Assembly: GCA_965206975.1 (NCBI GenBank)
Contig: OZ242253.1
Coordinates: 2,790,001-2,854,000, forward strand
Reading direction: 5' to 3'
Origin: JAAXGI01 sp965206975
GTDB taxonomy: Bacteria; Gemmatimonadota; Gemmatimonadetes; Longimicrobiales; Gaopeijiaceae
DNA: 64,000 nt
Shown here: piece after piece, positions 50,129-61,319 of the stretch
Layout of the letters: every line of letters begins with the position of its first letter
Position numbering within the stretch: the stretch's first letter is position 1
Program-made: the position numbers and the translations under genes
Notes under the pieces: generated by a model
The model's database searches: none
Seen by the model: the letters and a program-made list of their open reading frames with translations, nothing else
What the model was told of the DNA's origin: nothing

Positions 50129-52528
50129 CTACAGGCCCTGCTGCCCACCCATCCGGAAGTGGAACTGCCAGCCGGGGTTGTCTTTGTCGAACCCGTACGC
50201 GTAGTCGAGTCCGAAGGGCCCGAAAGGTGTCACCAGTTCGAGGCCGAGACCAGCTCCGCGGTAGAGCCGGCTGGGATCCATCTCGGCTGGGCTCCGCCAT
50301 ATCCCGCCCGCATCGTAGAAGGCGCCGATCGAGATGCTGCTGCTCACGCGGAGCGAGTACTCCGCGCTTATCGAGAGGAAGGTGTCGCCGAGCCTCTGGA
50401 CGTCCCGGACATTCGCGTCCCCCCGCTCCACATGACCGAGGGGGGTGAGCGTCGTCTCCTCGTAACCCCGGAGCGGCTCGCCGAACTGGACACCCCCCAG
50501 CCAGAATCGCTCGAAGGGGAAGGCACCCGCATCCCCCGTGATCATCCCGCCCCGCGCCCGGATCCCGAGGGCGAACCTCGCCGGCTGCGAGCCGGGCGCG
50601 CTCCCGCCGAAGGAACCGACGGGGATCCACCACGAACCCTCGGCGAGGTGCTTCGTGAAATTGCCGTCCCCGCCGAGGACCCCCCCGTTGAACTCCGTCG
50701 TCCAGCGCACCTCGGAGCCAACCGTCGGGAAGAGGGGATGGTCGAGCGTGTTCCTCGCGATCCCGAGGGAGAGCTGGCTCATGACCCCCGGCGGGCGCCC
50801 GAAGAGAGAGGTGTCCTGAACGCCCCCGTCCAAGTGGTAGACGGTGCGCGAGAGGGAGTAGCCGGCGAAGAGCCGGGTGAAGAGCGAGCCCGCGACCGGG
50901 ACTCCGAGCTGCGTGCTCGCGCCGAGGACTCGCCGCCGCCCCGTCGAGAAGGAGAAGAAGCGGTCCCTCGCATTGTATACCGAGACCGAGCCGCTGATGC
51001 GCGAGAGCCGGATCGCGGGGTCGGTGTAGGTGAGCGTCAGGTTGTTCTGGTACTTCCCGAAGTCCCAGCGGAAGCTCCCGGACTTCGCCTGTCCGAAGAG
51101 GTTCGGCTGATCGTAGCCGACGAACCCAGCGACGCCTGTGTAGCCGCCGACCGTGGTCCCGAAGTTGACGGAGCCTGTAGAACGCTCCTCGACGGAGAAG
51201 ATGACGTCGATGTCTCCCGTCTCGGGGTCCGGCGTGATCTCCGGGACCGGGAGGGGTGCCTCGAAGAACCCGAGCCCGGAGATCGCCTGGTAGCTCCTCA
51301 TCAGGCGATCCTCGGAGTAGAGATCGCCCGGGAGGAGCTGGATCCGCTCACGAATCACCCGGTCGTGCGTATAGTCGTTCCCCTCGATGAAGATCCGGCG
51401 CACGTAGGCGGGCTGCCCCTCCTCGATGAGCCATCGGAGCGCGACCCTCGGGTTCCCCCCCTCGGACTCGGGCTCCTGGCGCTCGACCTGTGGAGATACC
51501 TGCGAGTAGAGGTATCCCGAGTTCGAGTAGAGGCTCGCCACCTGGCTCGTGGCCTCTTCGAAGGTGCTCTGGTCGAATACCGGATCGCCTCCCTCGGGGG
51601 CCCCGATCCCGAGACTCTGGAGCAGCCCGCCCGTGTCGGGCTGGTAGTACTGCCGGAGCTCCTCGGTCATGAACTGGCGGTTGCCGTCGATCGAGAACTC
51701 GCCGACGAGATACTGCGGCCCCTCCGAGACGTCGACCTCGAGGCGAGCCTTCCCGTTCGTGGGGTCGACGATGAGGGTGTCTCCGAGGACCTCGAAGTCC
51801 AGGTAACCGTGCGAGCCATAGAACTCGGGGAGGCGGGTCCGCAGGTCCTCGTCGAGTTCGGCCGCCTGGTACGCACCGGCCTGGAACCAGAAGAAGCCCT
51901 CCGAGCGGCTCGATACGGCGCCCTCGAGTTCGGAGTCCGGGAAGGCATCGTTCCCGTTGAAGACGATGTCGGCGACCGTGACCCGCTGCCCCTCGACGAC
52001 GCGGATCAGCAGATTCGCGCTCCCGGGGCTCTCCTCGACCAGTGTCACCTCCTCCTCGACCTGCACGAAGGGGATCCCCTCCTCGGCGAGCTCGGAGCGG
52101 ATGAACTCCCTCGCCTCGGAGAAGAGCTGGGGGGTGTAGGGGACGCCCTGTTCGAGACCGATCTCCTCCCACACGCTGTTCTCACCCACGAGCTCGAGCC
52201 CCTCGATCCTCCGCTCCCGGATGATCGGGTACTCCTCGACGTCGAAGGTGAGCGCGACGAGCCCGTCCGGCGACTCCTCCGCCGTGACGGTCATGTCGGC
52301 GAAGCGCCCGGTCGCCCAGAGGCGCTTTTCCGCCTCCTGCACCTCGCGGTACGTGATCGTGTCGCCGCGGAAGATCCCGATCGTGCCCACGAGCGGGGCC
52401 GTCTGCATGAGCGTGTTCCCAGTGACGGCCACCGAGTCGATCTGGACGGAGCCAAGCCCCTGCGCGCGAAGCTCTCCCCACGCGGGGACGGCCCCGAGGG
52501 CGAGAGCGAGGAGGAGGCGGCGCTTCAT
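50129..52528 (-). CDS. bamA: Outer membrane protein assembly factor BamA
   Basis: 799 residues from ATG 52528 (MKRRLLLALALGAVPAWG signal). POTRA domains follow in series, for example VQIDSVAVTGNTLMQTAPLV, RRIEGLELVGENSVWEEIGL, TVADIVFNGNDAFPDSELEG, YLVGEFSIDGNRQFMTEELR and YVRRIFIEGNDYTHDRVIRE. The C-terminal Omp85 barrel contains NFGTTVGGYTGVAGFVGYDQ and the loop-6 motif FGEPLRGYEETTL (L-R-G-Y in place of V-R-G-Y). It ends with an aromatic-rich strand and an unusual GGQQGL tail. Core of the machine that inserts outer-membrane proteins; this proves a diderm envelope. Confidence 0.95.
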   Translation of the reverse strand: MKRRLLLALALGAVPAWGELRAQGLGSVQIDSVAVTGNTLMQTAPLVGTIGIFRGDTITYREVQEAEKRLWATGRFADMTVTAEESPDGLVALTFDVEEYPIIRERRIEGLELVGENSVWEEIGLEQGVPYTPQLFSEAREFIRSELAEEGIPFVQVEEEVTLVEESPGSANLLIRVVEGQRVTVADIVFNGNDAFPDSELEGAVSSRSEGFFWFQAGAYQAAELDEDLRTRLPEFYGSHGYLDFEVLGDTLIVDPTNGKARLEVDVSEGPQYLVGEFSIDGNRQFMTEELRQYYQPDTGGLLQSLGIGAPEGGDPVFDQSTFEEATSQVASLYSNSGYLYSQVSPQVERQEPESEGGNPRVALRWLIEEGQPAYVRRIFIEGNDYTHDRVIRERIQLLPGDLYSEDRLMRSYQAISGLGFFEAPLPVPEITPDPETGDIDVIFSVEERSTGSVNFGTTVGGYTGVAGFVGYDQPNLFGQAKSGSFRWDFGKYQNNLTLTYTDPAIRLSRISGSVSVYNARDRFFSFSTGRRRVLGASTQLGVPVAGSLFTRLFAGYSLSRTVYHLDGGVQDTSLFGRPPGVMSQLSLGIARNTLDHPLFPTVGSEVRWTTEFNGGVLGGDGNFTKHLAEGSWWIPVGSFGGSAPGSQPARFALGIRARGGMITGDAGAFPFERFWLGGVQFGEPLRGYEETTLTPLGHVERGDANVRDVQRLGDTFLSISAEYSLRVSSSISIGAFYDAGGIWRSPAEMDPSRLYRGAGLGLELVTPFGPFGLDYAYGFDKDNPGWQFHFRMGGQQGL

Positions 52529-52565
52529 GGGGAAGGCGGCGGGGCGGCGGGATTGGGTCATCCGG

Positions 52566-55073
52566 CTACGTCTTCGTAGCGGGAGCCTCTTCGAGAGTCA
52601 GGGAGTCGTTCTCCGGATCCACGTCCACCTCGATCTCGGCGCCCGCCCCGAACCTGGCGAGGAGGATGTGCTCGGAAAGCGGGTCCTCGAGATACCTCTG
52701 GATCGCCCTTCGCAGCGGCCGCGCCCCGAACTTGTGGTCGTAGCCCTTCTCGACCAGGAACTCGAGCGCACCCTCCGTGAAGCGCAGGGAGAGCTCCCCT
52801 TCGGCGAGACGCTCGTGCACCTCCTTGAGGAGGATGTGCACGATCTGGGAGATCTCGTCCCGGTCGAGCGGATGGAAGACGATGATGTCGTCGATCCGGT
52901 TCAGGAACTCCGGGTTGAAGGCCCGCTCGATCTCATCCCGGACCTTGTCGCGCATCACCTCGTAGCTCGACTTGGGGTCGGAGGTGTGGAAGCCGAGCCC
53001 GCCGCCCTTCGAGATCTCCCGCGCGCCCAGGTTCGACGTCATGATGAGGACGGTGTTCTTGAAGTCGACGACCCGCCCGTAGTTGTCCGTCAGGTGGCCC
53101 TCGTCGAGAACCTGGAGGAGGATGTTGAAGATGTCGGGGTGCGCCTTCTCGATCTCGTCGAGGAGGACGACGGAGTAGGGACGCCGCCGGATCGCCTTCG
53201 TGAGCGCGCCAGAGTCCTCGTATCCAACGTATCCGGGCGGGGCGCCAATCAGGCGCGATACCGAGAACTTCTCCATGTACTCGCTCATGTCGACCCGGAT
53301 GAGCGCCTCCCGGTCCGCGAAGAGGAACTCGGCGAGCGCGCGCGCGAGCTCCGTCTTCCCGACGCCCGTCGGGCCCGAGAAGATGAAGGAGCCGATCGGG
53401 CGCCTCGGGTCCTTGAGCCCCGCCCGGCTCCGGCGGATCGCGCGGGAGATGACGGTGATCGCATCGTGCTGGCCGATCACCCTTTCGTGGATCTCGTCCT
53501 CCATGTGGACGAGGCGGTTGCTCTCCGCCTGGCGGAGCCTCGTCACCGGGATCCCCGTCCAGCGGGAGACGATGAAGGCTACCTCTTCCGGGGAGATCTC
53601 CGGACGGTTCTCCTTCCGCTCCTCCTCCCACTCGTCCTGCCGTAGCCGGATCCGGTGCTGCACCTCCCGCTCCCGGTCCCGGAGTTCGGCGGCACGCTCG
53701 AAGTCCTGGTCCCGGATCGCGGCCTCCTTCTCCTCCGCGATCCCGCCGAGCTCCTCCTTGAGCCCCTCCATGTCGGGGGGCGGGACCTGGGAGGCGATCC
53801 GGGCGCGCGCGCCGGCCTCGTCGATCACGTCGATCGCCTTGTCGGGGAGGAAGCGGTCGGTGATGTAGCGGTCCGCGAGGCGGCAAGCGGCCACGAGCGA
53901 CTCGTCGGGGATCACGATCTTGTGGTGGTCCTCGTAATGGCTCCGCAGCCCCTTCAGGATCTCGACCGTCTCGTCGACGTCCGAGGGATCGACGACTACG
54001 GGCTGGAAGCGGCGCTCGAGCGCCCCGTCCTTCTCGATGTACTTCCGGAACTCGTTCATCGTGGAGGCACCGATGCACTGAAGCTCTCCCCGGGCGAGGG
54101 CAGGCTTCAGCATGTTTGAGGCATCGATGGCACCCTCCGCCGCACCCGCACCGACGAGGGTGTGGAGCTCGTCGATGAAGAGAACGACGTTCTTGTCCTG
54201 CGAGATCTCGTTCATGACCGCCTTCAGGCGCTCCTCGAACTGACCCCGGTACTTCGTTCCCGCGATGACGGCCGCCATGTCAAGGGCGAGGACGCGGTGC
54301 CCCTGGAGCGCCTCAGTGACGTTCCCCCCGGCGATGAGCTGCGCGAGACCCTCGACGATCGCCGTCTTCCCGACGCCCGGCTCCCCGATGAGTACGGGGT
54401 TGTTCTTCTTCCTCCGGCAGAGGATCTCGATGACGCGTTCGATCTCGGAAACGCGCCCGACGGTCGGATCGAGCGTCCCCTGCCGGGCGAGCGCGGTCAG
54501 GTCACGGCAGAAGTGGTCGAGCGCAGGGGTCTTCGACTTCTTCCCCCTCCGGCCGCCGGGGCGCGACGTCGGCGCGGAGGCAGACCCGCCCCCCCCGACG
54601 CCGGCTGTCCCGGGCCCGCCGGGCCCGCCCCCCATCTCTGGACCCAGCACCTTGAGTGTCTCGGCGCGCGCCTCCTCGAGGGAGATCCCGAAGGAAGTGA
54701 TGACCTGTGCGGCGATCCCCTTCTCTTCCCGGATGAGCCCGAGGAGGAGGTGCTCCGTACCGACGTAGGAGTGGCTGAGCTCGCGAGCCTCGGCCATCGC
54801 GAACTCGAGGACCTTCTTCGCCCGGGAGGTATAGGGGAGCTCCCCGAGGGCGATCGTCGCCTGCCCCGGCTTGACGGATTCCTCGACCCGCTCGTGCACC
54901 TGGTCCAAGTCCGCGTTCAGCTGGGTGAGGACGGCGGTGGCCACCCCCTCGCCCTCCCGGATCAGCCCCAGGAGGATGTGCTCGGTGCCCACGTAGTCGT
55001 GCTGCAGCCGGATGGCCTCGTCCCGGGCCATGGCGAGCACCTTACGAACGCGATCGGTAAAGTTGTAGTTCAT
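52566..55073 (-). CDS. clpC: ATP-dependent Clp protease ATPase subunit ClpC
   Basis: 835 residues. Two N-terminal Clp_N repeats (AIRLQHDYVGTEHILLGLIR and SHSYVGTEHLLLGLIREEKG), a Gly/Pro-rich linker (residues about 145-175), AAA domain D1 (VLIGEPGVGKTAIVEGLA, VVLFIDELHTLVGAGAAEGA), a middle region with a UVR motif (DQDFERAAELRDREREVQH) and domain D2 (FIFSGPTGVGKTELARALAE, VVLLDEIEKAHPDIFNILLQ). The UVR middle domain distinguishes ClpC from ClpA/ClpB. It unfolds substrates for ClpP and works with the McsA/McsB pair just upstream. ctsR, the usual Firmicutes regulator, is absent. Confidence 0.95.
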   Translation of the reverse strand: MNYNFTDRVRKVLAMARDEAIRLQHDYVGTEHILLGLIREGEGVATAVLTQLNADLDQVHERVEESVKPGQATIALGELPYTSRAKKVLEFAMAEARELSHSYVGTEHLLLGLIREEKGIAAQVITSFGISLEEARAETLKVLGPEMGGGPGGPGTAGVGGGGSASAPTSRPGGRRGKKSKTPALDHFCRDLTALARQGTLDPTVGRVSEIERVIEILCRRKKNNPVLIGEPGVGKTAIVEGLAQLIAGGNVTEALQGHRVLALDMAAVIAGTKYRGQFEERLKAVMNEISQDKNVVLFIDELHTLVGAGAAEGAIDASNMLKPALARGELQCIGASTMNEFRKYIEKDGALERRFQPVVVDPSDVDETVEILKGLRSHYEDHHKIVIPDESLVAACRLADRYITDRFLPDKAIDVIDEAGARARIASQVPPPDMEGLKEELGGIAEEKEAAIRDQDFERAAELRDREREVQHRIRLRQDEWEEERKENRPEISPEEVAFIVSRWTGIPVTRLRQAESNRLVHMEDEIHERVIGQHDAITVISRAIRRSRAGLKDPRRPIGSFIFSGPTGVGKTELARALAEFLFADREALIRVDMSEYMEKFSVSRLIGAPPGYVGYEDSGALTKAIRRRPYSVVLLDEIEKAHPDIFNILLQVLDEGHLTDNYGRVVDFKNTVLIMTSNLGAREISKGGGLGFHTSDPKSSYEVMRDKVRDEIERAFNPEFLNRIDDIIVFHPLDRDEISQIVHILLKEVHERLAEGELSLRFTEGALEFLVEKGYDHKFGARPLRRAIQRYLEDPLSEHILLARFGAGAEIEVDVDPENDSLTLEEAPATKT

Positions 55074-55078
55074 CAGCG

Positions 55079-56209
55079 TCAGCCAGGTCCCTCAGGCGCC
55101 CCGTTCCCGTCGCCGACGTCCTCGTCCGGGCGCACCGCTCCCTCGGTGGCCAGGATCCTACGTACGAGCGCGGCCCGGTGCGCATCGCTCTCGGCGGGGG
55201 ACAGATCCCTCCCGGCCGCATCTTCGAGGTGTGCCGGCTGGGAGAAGATCATGACCTTGTTGAGCGAGTATACCCGAAGCCCGGGGAGTAGTTTCAGACT
55301 CGCCCCGAGCCTGACCCCGCTCAGCAGATTCATCAATTCCTCGAAGGAGATGGAGCGCCCGTAGCGAAGAAGTCCGTAGGCGCGCCAGATCTTGTCCTCC
55401 GTCACGGATGGCGCGTCCCGGAGGAGGACCTGACGCGCGTGCGTTTCATACTGGATCACCTGCCTCACGATCCGGTCGAGGTGATCGACGAGATCCTCCT
55501 CGCTCTTTCCGAGCGTCGTCTGGTTCGAGAGCTGGAAGAAGTTACCGACGACCTCGGACCCCTCCCCGTAGAGCCCCCGGAAGGTGAGCCCGACCTGTGC
55601 GAGCCCCTGGAGCACCTTCCCGATCTCCTTCGTGAGAACGAGGGCGGGGAGGTGCATGAGGACCGAGGCCCTGAGCCCCGTCCCCACATTCGTCGGGCAG
55701 CTCGTCAGGAACCCGAACTCGTGGTGGTACGCGTAGGGGAGCTCCCGCCCGAGCTCGTCGTCGAGCCCGTCGAGCGCACTCCACGCCTCGCGGAGCCTGA
55801 GGCCGGAGAGGAGCGTCTGGATGCGGAGGTGGTCCTCCTCGTTGACCATGACGGATATCGGCTGCCGGGAGGAGAGGACAACGGCCGTCGCCGGGGTTGT
55901 CGCGTTCTCGTTCTCCCCGACGAGGTCCCGGGAGACGAGGCGGCGTTCGAAGAGGATCCGCCGGGGCCGGGGTGCCAGCTCGGCGAGCTCCCGGATCTCG
56001 GCGCCGGAAAGCGAGCTCACGCGGGCGCGGGCGCTCCGCACCTGCTCGAGGACCGCGATCCGGTCGTTCACGCGCGCCCGGGGGCCGAAGGCGTGGCCCT
56101 GCAGGTTCCTCGCGAGCCGCACCCGGGTCGAGAGGACGATGTCGGAGCACTCTCCGCTTGCGTCGAGCCACCGCAGGCCGAAGCTCCGGATCGGGTCGGT
56201 CTCGCTCAT
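55079..56209 (-). CDS. mcsB: Protein-arginine kinase McsB
   Basis: 376 residues from ATG 56209, overlapping the mcsA stop. Guanido-kinase fold: SDIVLSTRVRLARNLQGHAF, ENENATTPATAVVLSSRQPI, SVMVNEEDHLRIQTLLSGLR, and YHHEFGFLTSCPTNVGTGLR with the active-site Cys in CPTNVGTG. It phosphorylates arginines on proteins, marking them for ClpCP. The open frame extends upstream to 56770 in the wrong phase for mcsA and is not used. Adjacent clpC starts 5 bp after its stop. Confidence 0.94.
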   Translation of the reverse strand: MSETDPIRSFGLRWLDASGECSDIVLSTRVRLARNLQGHAFGPRARVNDRIAVLEQVRSARARVSSLSGAEIRELAELAPRPRRILFERRLVSRDLVGENENATTPATAVVLSSRQPISVMVNEEDHLRIQTLLSGLRLREAWSALDGLDDELGRELPYAYHHEFGFLTSCPTNVGTGLRASVLMHLPALVLTKEIGKVLQGLAQVGLTFRGLYGEGSEVVGNFFQLSNQTTLGKSEEDLVDHLDRIVRQVIQYETHARQVLLRDAPSVTEDKIWRAYGLLRYGRSISFEELMNLLSGVRLGASLKLLPGLRVYSLNKVMIFSQPAHLEDAAGRDLSPAESDAHRAALVRRILATEGAVRPDEDVGDGNGAPEGPG

Positions 56210-56727
56210 CACACCGCGCCGCCCCGCAAAGCGACCGGCTCGGTTGCCCGGATCTGGTCCCTGAGCTCCGCCGCTCGCTCGAAGTCCTCGAGCTCGACAG
56301 CGCGCTCGAGCTTCCGGCGAAGGACCCCTAGGCGCTTCTCGCGCTCGAAGGTGGACGGGTCCGGCGAGAGGTAGACCTTGCCCACGTGCTGCGAGCCGCT
56401 GTGGATCCGCCTCACGAGACCCCGGAGCTGCACTTCGAAGGACGACCAGCAGTGCGGGCAGCCGAGCCTGCCGGCGTCCTTGAACTCGGAGAAGGCGAGC
56501 CCGCAGTAGGAGCAGTCCGGTGAGGGGGCCACCGCCTCGGCGCTCCTCGGCTCGCCCTCCATCTGCGCCAGGAAGTCCGTCAGGGGGAAGTTCTCCGGGA
56601 CCGACGTCGCCTGAAGCCCCTTCTCCGCCGCGCAGCGCTCGCAGAGGTGGAGCGTCCGCATCTCCTTGTCCACGATCTGCGTCAGGTGGACCGCCACGGC
56701 CTCGGATCCGCAGCTCTGGCAATTCAT
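56209..56727 (-). CDS. mcsA: McsA-like zinc/UVR-motif activator
   Basis: 172 residues with four CXXC pairs: NCQSCGSEAVAVHLTQIVDK, HLCERCAAEKG, PDCSYCGLAFSEFK and RLGCPHCWSSF, then a C-terminal UVR motif (RKLERAVELEDFERAAELRD). McsA binds zinc and activates the arginine kinase McsB. Start ATG 56727 overlaps the stop of lolD, so it is coupled to the ABC transporter genes upstream. Confidence 0.93.
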   Translation of the reverse strand: MNCQSCGSEAVAVHLTQIVDKEMRTLHLCERCAAEKGLQATSVPENFPLTDFLAQMEGEPRSAEAVAPSPDCSYCGLAFSEFKDAGRLGCPHCWSSFEVQLRGLVRRIHSGSQHVGKVYLSPDPSTFEREKRLGVLRRKLERAVELEDFERAAELRDQIRATEPVALRGGAV

Positions 56728-57428
56728 CTCGGTCCTCCCGGGTCGTGGGGATCGAGGAGGACGCCGTCACGCAAGTGCAGGGTACGCTCGGCCCTTGAGG
56801 CGAGCTCGGCGTTGTGGGTCACCAGGACCATGGAGAGCTCGCTCGCCGCCTTGAGCTGGAAGAGGAGATCGTGGAGCCCCTCACTCGTACGGGTGTCGAG
56901 GTTCCCAGACGGCTCGTCGGCGAGGAGGATCGCGGGGCCGTTCGCGAGGGCACGTGCGACGGCCACCCGCTGCTGCTCCCCCCCGGAGAGCTGCCACGGC
57001 TTGTGAGCGAGCCTCCCCGAGAGGCCGACGGCCCCGAGGAGCTCCGACGCACGCTGCCGGGCCGCCTCCCGGGCGGCACCTCGGATGAGTTGCGGCATCA
57101 TCACGTTCTCGACAGCCGAGAACTCCCTCAGCAGGTGGTGGAACTGGAATACGAACCCGACGAACCGGTTTCGGATCCGGCAGGTCTCCCTCGGGCCGAT
57201 ACCGGTCAACTCCACGCCCCCCAGGCGGATCTTGCCGCCGGTCGGCCGGTCGAGCGCCCCGAGGAGGTGGAGGAGCGTGGACTTCCCCGCCCCGCTCGCA
57301 CCCACGATCGAGACCGCCTCCCCCTTCGGAACGCGGAGGTCTACCCCCCGGAGTACCTCGAGTTCACCCCCGGCCTCCCGCCGGTAGCGCTTCGTGAGGC
57401 GCTCGGCCACGAGCGGCACCTCACTCAC
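56724..57428 (-). CDS. lolD: Lipoprotein-releasing ABC transporter ATPase LolD
   Basis: 234 residues from GTG 57428, overlapping the permease stop (GTGAGTGA). ABC motifs: Walker A in SIVGASGAGKSTLLHLLGAL, Q-loop FVFQFHHLLREFSAVENVMM, signature QLSGGEQQRVAVARALANGP, Walker B AILLADEPSGNLDTRT and switch His VLVTHN. FQFHHLLREF-A-ENV is the LolD/MacB-type Q-loop. It powers release of lipoproteins from the inner membrane towards the outer membrane. The longer frame to 57665 is antisense-like and lacks a proper start. Confidence 0.92.
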   Translation of the reverse strand: MSEVPLVAERLTKRYRREAGGELEVLRGVDLRVPKGEAVSIVGASGAGKSTLLHLLGALDRPTGGKIRLGGVELTGIGPRETCRIRNRFVGFVFQFHHLLREFSAVENVMMPQLIRGAAREAARQRASELLGAVGLSGRLAHKPWQLSGGEQQRVAVARALANGPAILLADEPSGNLDTRTSEGLHDLLFQLKAASELSMVLVTHNAELASRAERTLHLRDGVLLDPHDPGGPR

Positions 57429-58674
57429 GGCGGATCGCTTCCACCGGCTGGAGGCGGGAGGCCTGAAGCGCAGGGTAGAAGGTCGCCACGAGGGAGATGA
57501 GGAGGCTGACGGCGATGATGACGAGGACGTTCTCCGCGTGGACGGAGACGGGGAGCCGGTCGATGAAGTAGACGTCTGGCGGGATCCGGATGATCTCGAA
57601 GCGCTCGAGGATCCAGCAGAGGAGGAGCCCGAGCCCGGTGCCGATCGCTGTCCCGAGCGTTCCAATCGCGAGGCCCTGGAGGACGAAGACCTTGAGGACC
57701 TGCCGGTCCGACATCCCCATCGACTTGAGGATCCCGATCTCCGGGGTGCGGTCCACGACGACCATGACGAGAGTGCTCACGATGTTGAAGGCCGCGACCA
57801 TCACGATGAGTGAGAGGATGACGCCCATCGCCAGCTTCTCGAGCTGGAGCGCCGAGAAGAGGGACTGGTTCGTGATGGTCCAGCTCTCGACAAAGTACGC
57901 CGCGCCGAGACGCTCCTGGAGATCCGCACTCACCTCGTTCGCCCGCCAGGGATCCGCGATCCGGACGCCGAGACCCGATACCTGGTCCGCGTCGCGGATC
58001 CCGAGGATCCCCTGCACCCACTCCATCGGGGCGTACATGTTGCTCACGTCGTAGTCGTACATCCCCGTCTCGAACGTCCCCGTAACCTCGAACTGGCGTA
58101 CCGCCGGACGGTAGCCGCCCATCGGGTCGAGCCCGAAGTTCTCGAGGGAGAAGATGAGGATGCTGTCCCCGGGGGAGACGGCCATCCGGTCCGCGAGCCG
58201 GACCCCGAGGACGACCGGGGGAAGCCCCGAGTTCGTGTCCTCGAGGGAGTAGATCCCCCTCCCGATCGCCTCCTCCATGTCGGTCACCGCCTCCCCGCTC
58301 GCCCCCTCGAGCGAGACTCCGTAGAGGTCGGCCGGCTGCACGTACTCCTCGCCCCGCACCACGACGACGCTCGTAAGGGCGAAGGGCTGGACGGCCTCGA
58401 CCTCGGGCACTCGTCGTATCGAGTCCGCCACCCCCTGCCAGCGGTTCATGCGGAGGGCGGGGCCCCGCTCAAGGACGAGGACGTGGGGACTCGACGCGAG
58501 GATCTTCTGCTGAAGGTCCTCCTGCATCCCGTCCATGACGCCGAGGACCACGACAAGTGCGGTGACACCGACGGTGATCCCGCCGAGGGCAATCCAGGTG
58601 ATGAAGGAGAGGAAGCGTCCCTTCTTTCGGGCCGAGAGGTAGCGGCGCGCGAGGAACCAGGAGAGCGTCGGCAC
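57421..58674 (-). CDS. Lipoprotein-releasing ABC transporter permease (LolC/E type)
   Basis: 417 residues. N-terminus FLARRYLSARKKGRFLSFIT with first helix ALGGITVGVTALVVVLGVMD, a periplasmic MacB-PCD-type domain (SSPHVLVLERGPALRMNRWQ), then three C-terminal helices (KLAMGVILSLIVMVAAFNIV, LQGLAIGTLGTAIGTGLGLL, VLVIIAVSLLISLVATFYPA). The tail ALQASRLQPVEAIRRE is diagnostic of the FtsX/LolCE family. A single permease is present rather than separate LolC and LolE, so it probably acts as a homodimer (LolF-like). Confidence 0.92.
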   Translation of the reverse strand: MPTLSWFLARRYLSARKKGRFLSFITWIALGGITVGVTALVVVLGVMDGMQEDLQQKILASSPHVLVLERGPALRMNRWQGVADSIRRVPEVEAVQPFALTSVVVVRGEEYVQPADLYGVSLEGASGEAVTDMEEAIGRGIYSLEDTNSGLPPVVLGVRLADRMAVSPGDSILIFSLENFGLDPMGGYRPAVRQFEVTGTFETGMYDYDVSNMYAPMEWVQGILGIRDADQVSGLGVRIADPWRANEVSADLQERLGAAYFVESWTITNQSLFSALQLEKLAMGVILSLIVMVAAFNIVSTLVMVVVDRTPEIGILKSMGMSDRQVLKVFVLQGLAIGTLGTAIGTGLGLLLCWILERFEIIRIPPDVYFIDRLPVSVHAENVLVIIAVSLLISLVATFYPALQASRLQPVEAIRRE

Positions 58675-58676
58675 CT

Positions 58677-60208
<1,532 letters not shown>

Positions 60209-60212
<4 letters not shown>

Positions 60213-61319
60213 GCGGCGCTCTGGGCCCCGAACTGCTTCAGGTACGCCTGTATGAAGGGGTCGAGGTCGCCGTCCATGACCCGGTCCACGTCCGAGAGCT
60301 TGAGTTCGGTCCGGTGGTCGTTGACCATCGTGTACGGCTGAAAGACGTAGGAACGGATCTGGCTCCCCCAGCTGATGTCCGCCTTCGTGGCCTCGAGCGC
60401 CGCCTTCTCCTTCTCCTTCTCGGCGGCGGCCCGGTCGAAGAGCGCAGCTCTCAGCATCTTCATCGCGGTCGCACGGTTCTTGTGCTGCGAGCGCTCCTGC
60501 TGGCAGGAGACGACGATCCCGGTGGGCCGGTGGGTGATCCGGATCGCCGAGTCCGTCTTGTTCACGTGCTGCCCTCCCGCGCCCGACGCACGGAAGGTAT
60601 CGATCCGGAGATCCGCCTCGTCGATCTCGACCTCGACATCCTCCTCCACCTCGGGGTAGACGAAGACCGAGGCGAATGAAGTGTGCCTGCGGGACTGCGC
60701 GTCGAAGGGAGAGATGCGGACGAGACGGTGCACCCCCTTCTCGGCCTTGAGGAAGCCGTAGGCGCCCTCCCCGACGATCTCGACGCTCGCCGCCTTGATC
60801 CCCGCCTCCTCCCCCGGCTGGAGATCGAGGACCCGGGGATCGTACCCGTGCCGCTCCGCCCAGCGCTGATACATGCGGAGGAGCATCTCGGCCCAGTCCT
60901 GCGACTCCGTGCCGCCGGCCCCCGGGTGGATCGTGAGGATCGCGCCCCGACTGTCGTTCTCCCCCTGAAGCATCGCGCGGAGCTCGAGTTCGCTGAGGCC
61001 CTCCTCGAGCCGGGAGCGCTCCCGGAACCACTCCGCCTCGAGCTCGGCGTCCGGCTCGTCGAGGAGGAGCTCGGCCAGCTCGAGCAGCTCCCCGGCTTGC
61101 CCGTCGAGGACGGTCCACGGCTCCACCCAGCTCTTTATCCGGGCCGACTCTTCCATCGTCTCGCGCGCCTGCTCCGGGCGGTCCCAGAATCCGGGCTCCG
61201 CCATCCGCGCTTCAAGTTCCTCGATCCGCCGCTCCCTGTACGCCAAGTCAAAGATACCCCCTAAGGTCCCGGATCCGGGCCTCGAGGCTCCGCAGCTCGG
61301 TCAGTCTCTCCGAGTTCAT
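60209..61319 (-). CDS. prfB: Peptide chain release factor 2, with programmed +1 frameshift
   Basis: 369 residues after frameshift. Frame 1: ATG 61319 (AAGGAG upstream), MNSERLTELRSLEARIRDLR then GYL and TGA at 61250-61248. The ribosome skips one base to read ...GYL-D-LAYRERRIEELEARMAEP. RF2 features: the tripeptide anticodon region (SPFDAQSRRHTSFASVFVYP) and GGQ loop TFRASGAGGQHVNKTDSAIR. RF2 recognises UGA and UAA. Its own UGA provides autoregulation: low RF2 favours the frameshift. The length in bases (1111) is 3n+1, as expected. Confidence 0.96.
61247..61262 (-). promoter_or_regulatory. RF2 programmed frameshift signal
   Basis: On the minus strand AGGGGG-TAT-CTT-TGA-C: an internal Shine-Dalgarno-like AGGGGG three bases before the slippery CTT and in-frame TGA followed by C. 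This matches the canonical prfB autoregulatory site. Confidence 0.95.

Noticed and set aside
50012..52579. 855-codon plus-strand open frame
   Set aside because: Antisense of bamA, with no conserved domain; bamA shows POTRA and barrel motifs.
60213..61118. N-terminal extension of lysS
   Set aside because: The extra frame is out-of-phase prfB sequence; LysS begins at 60212 with an ATGA overlap.
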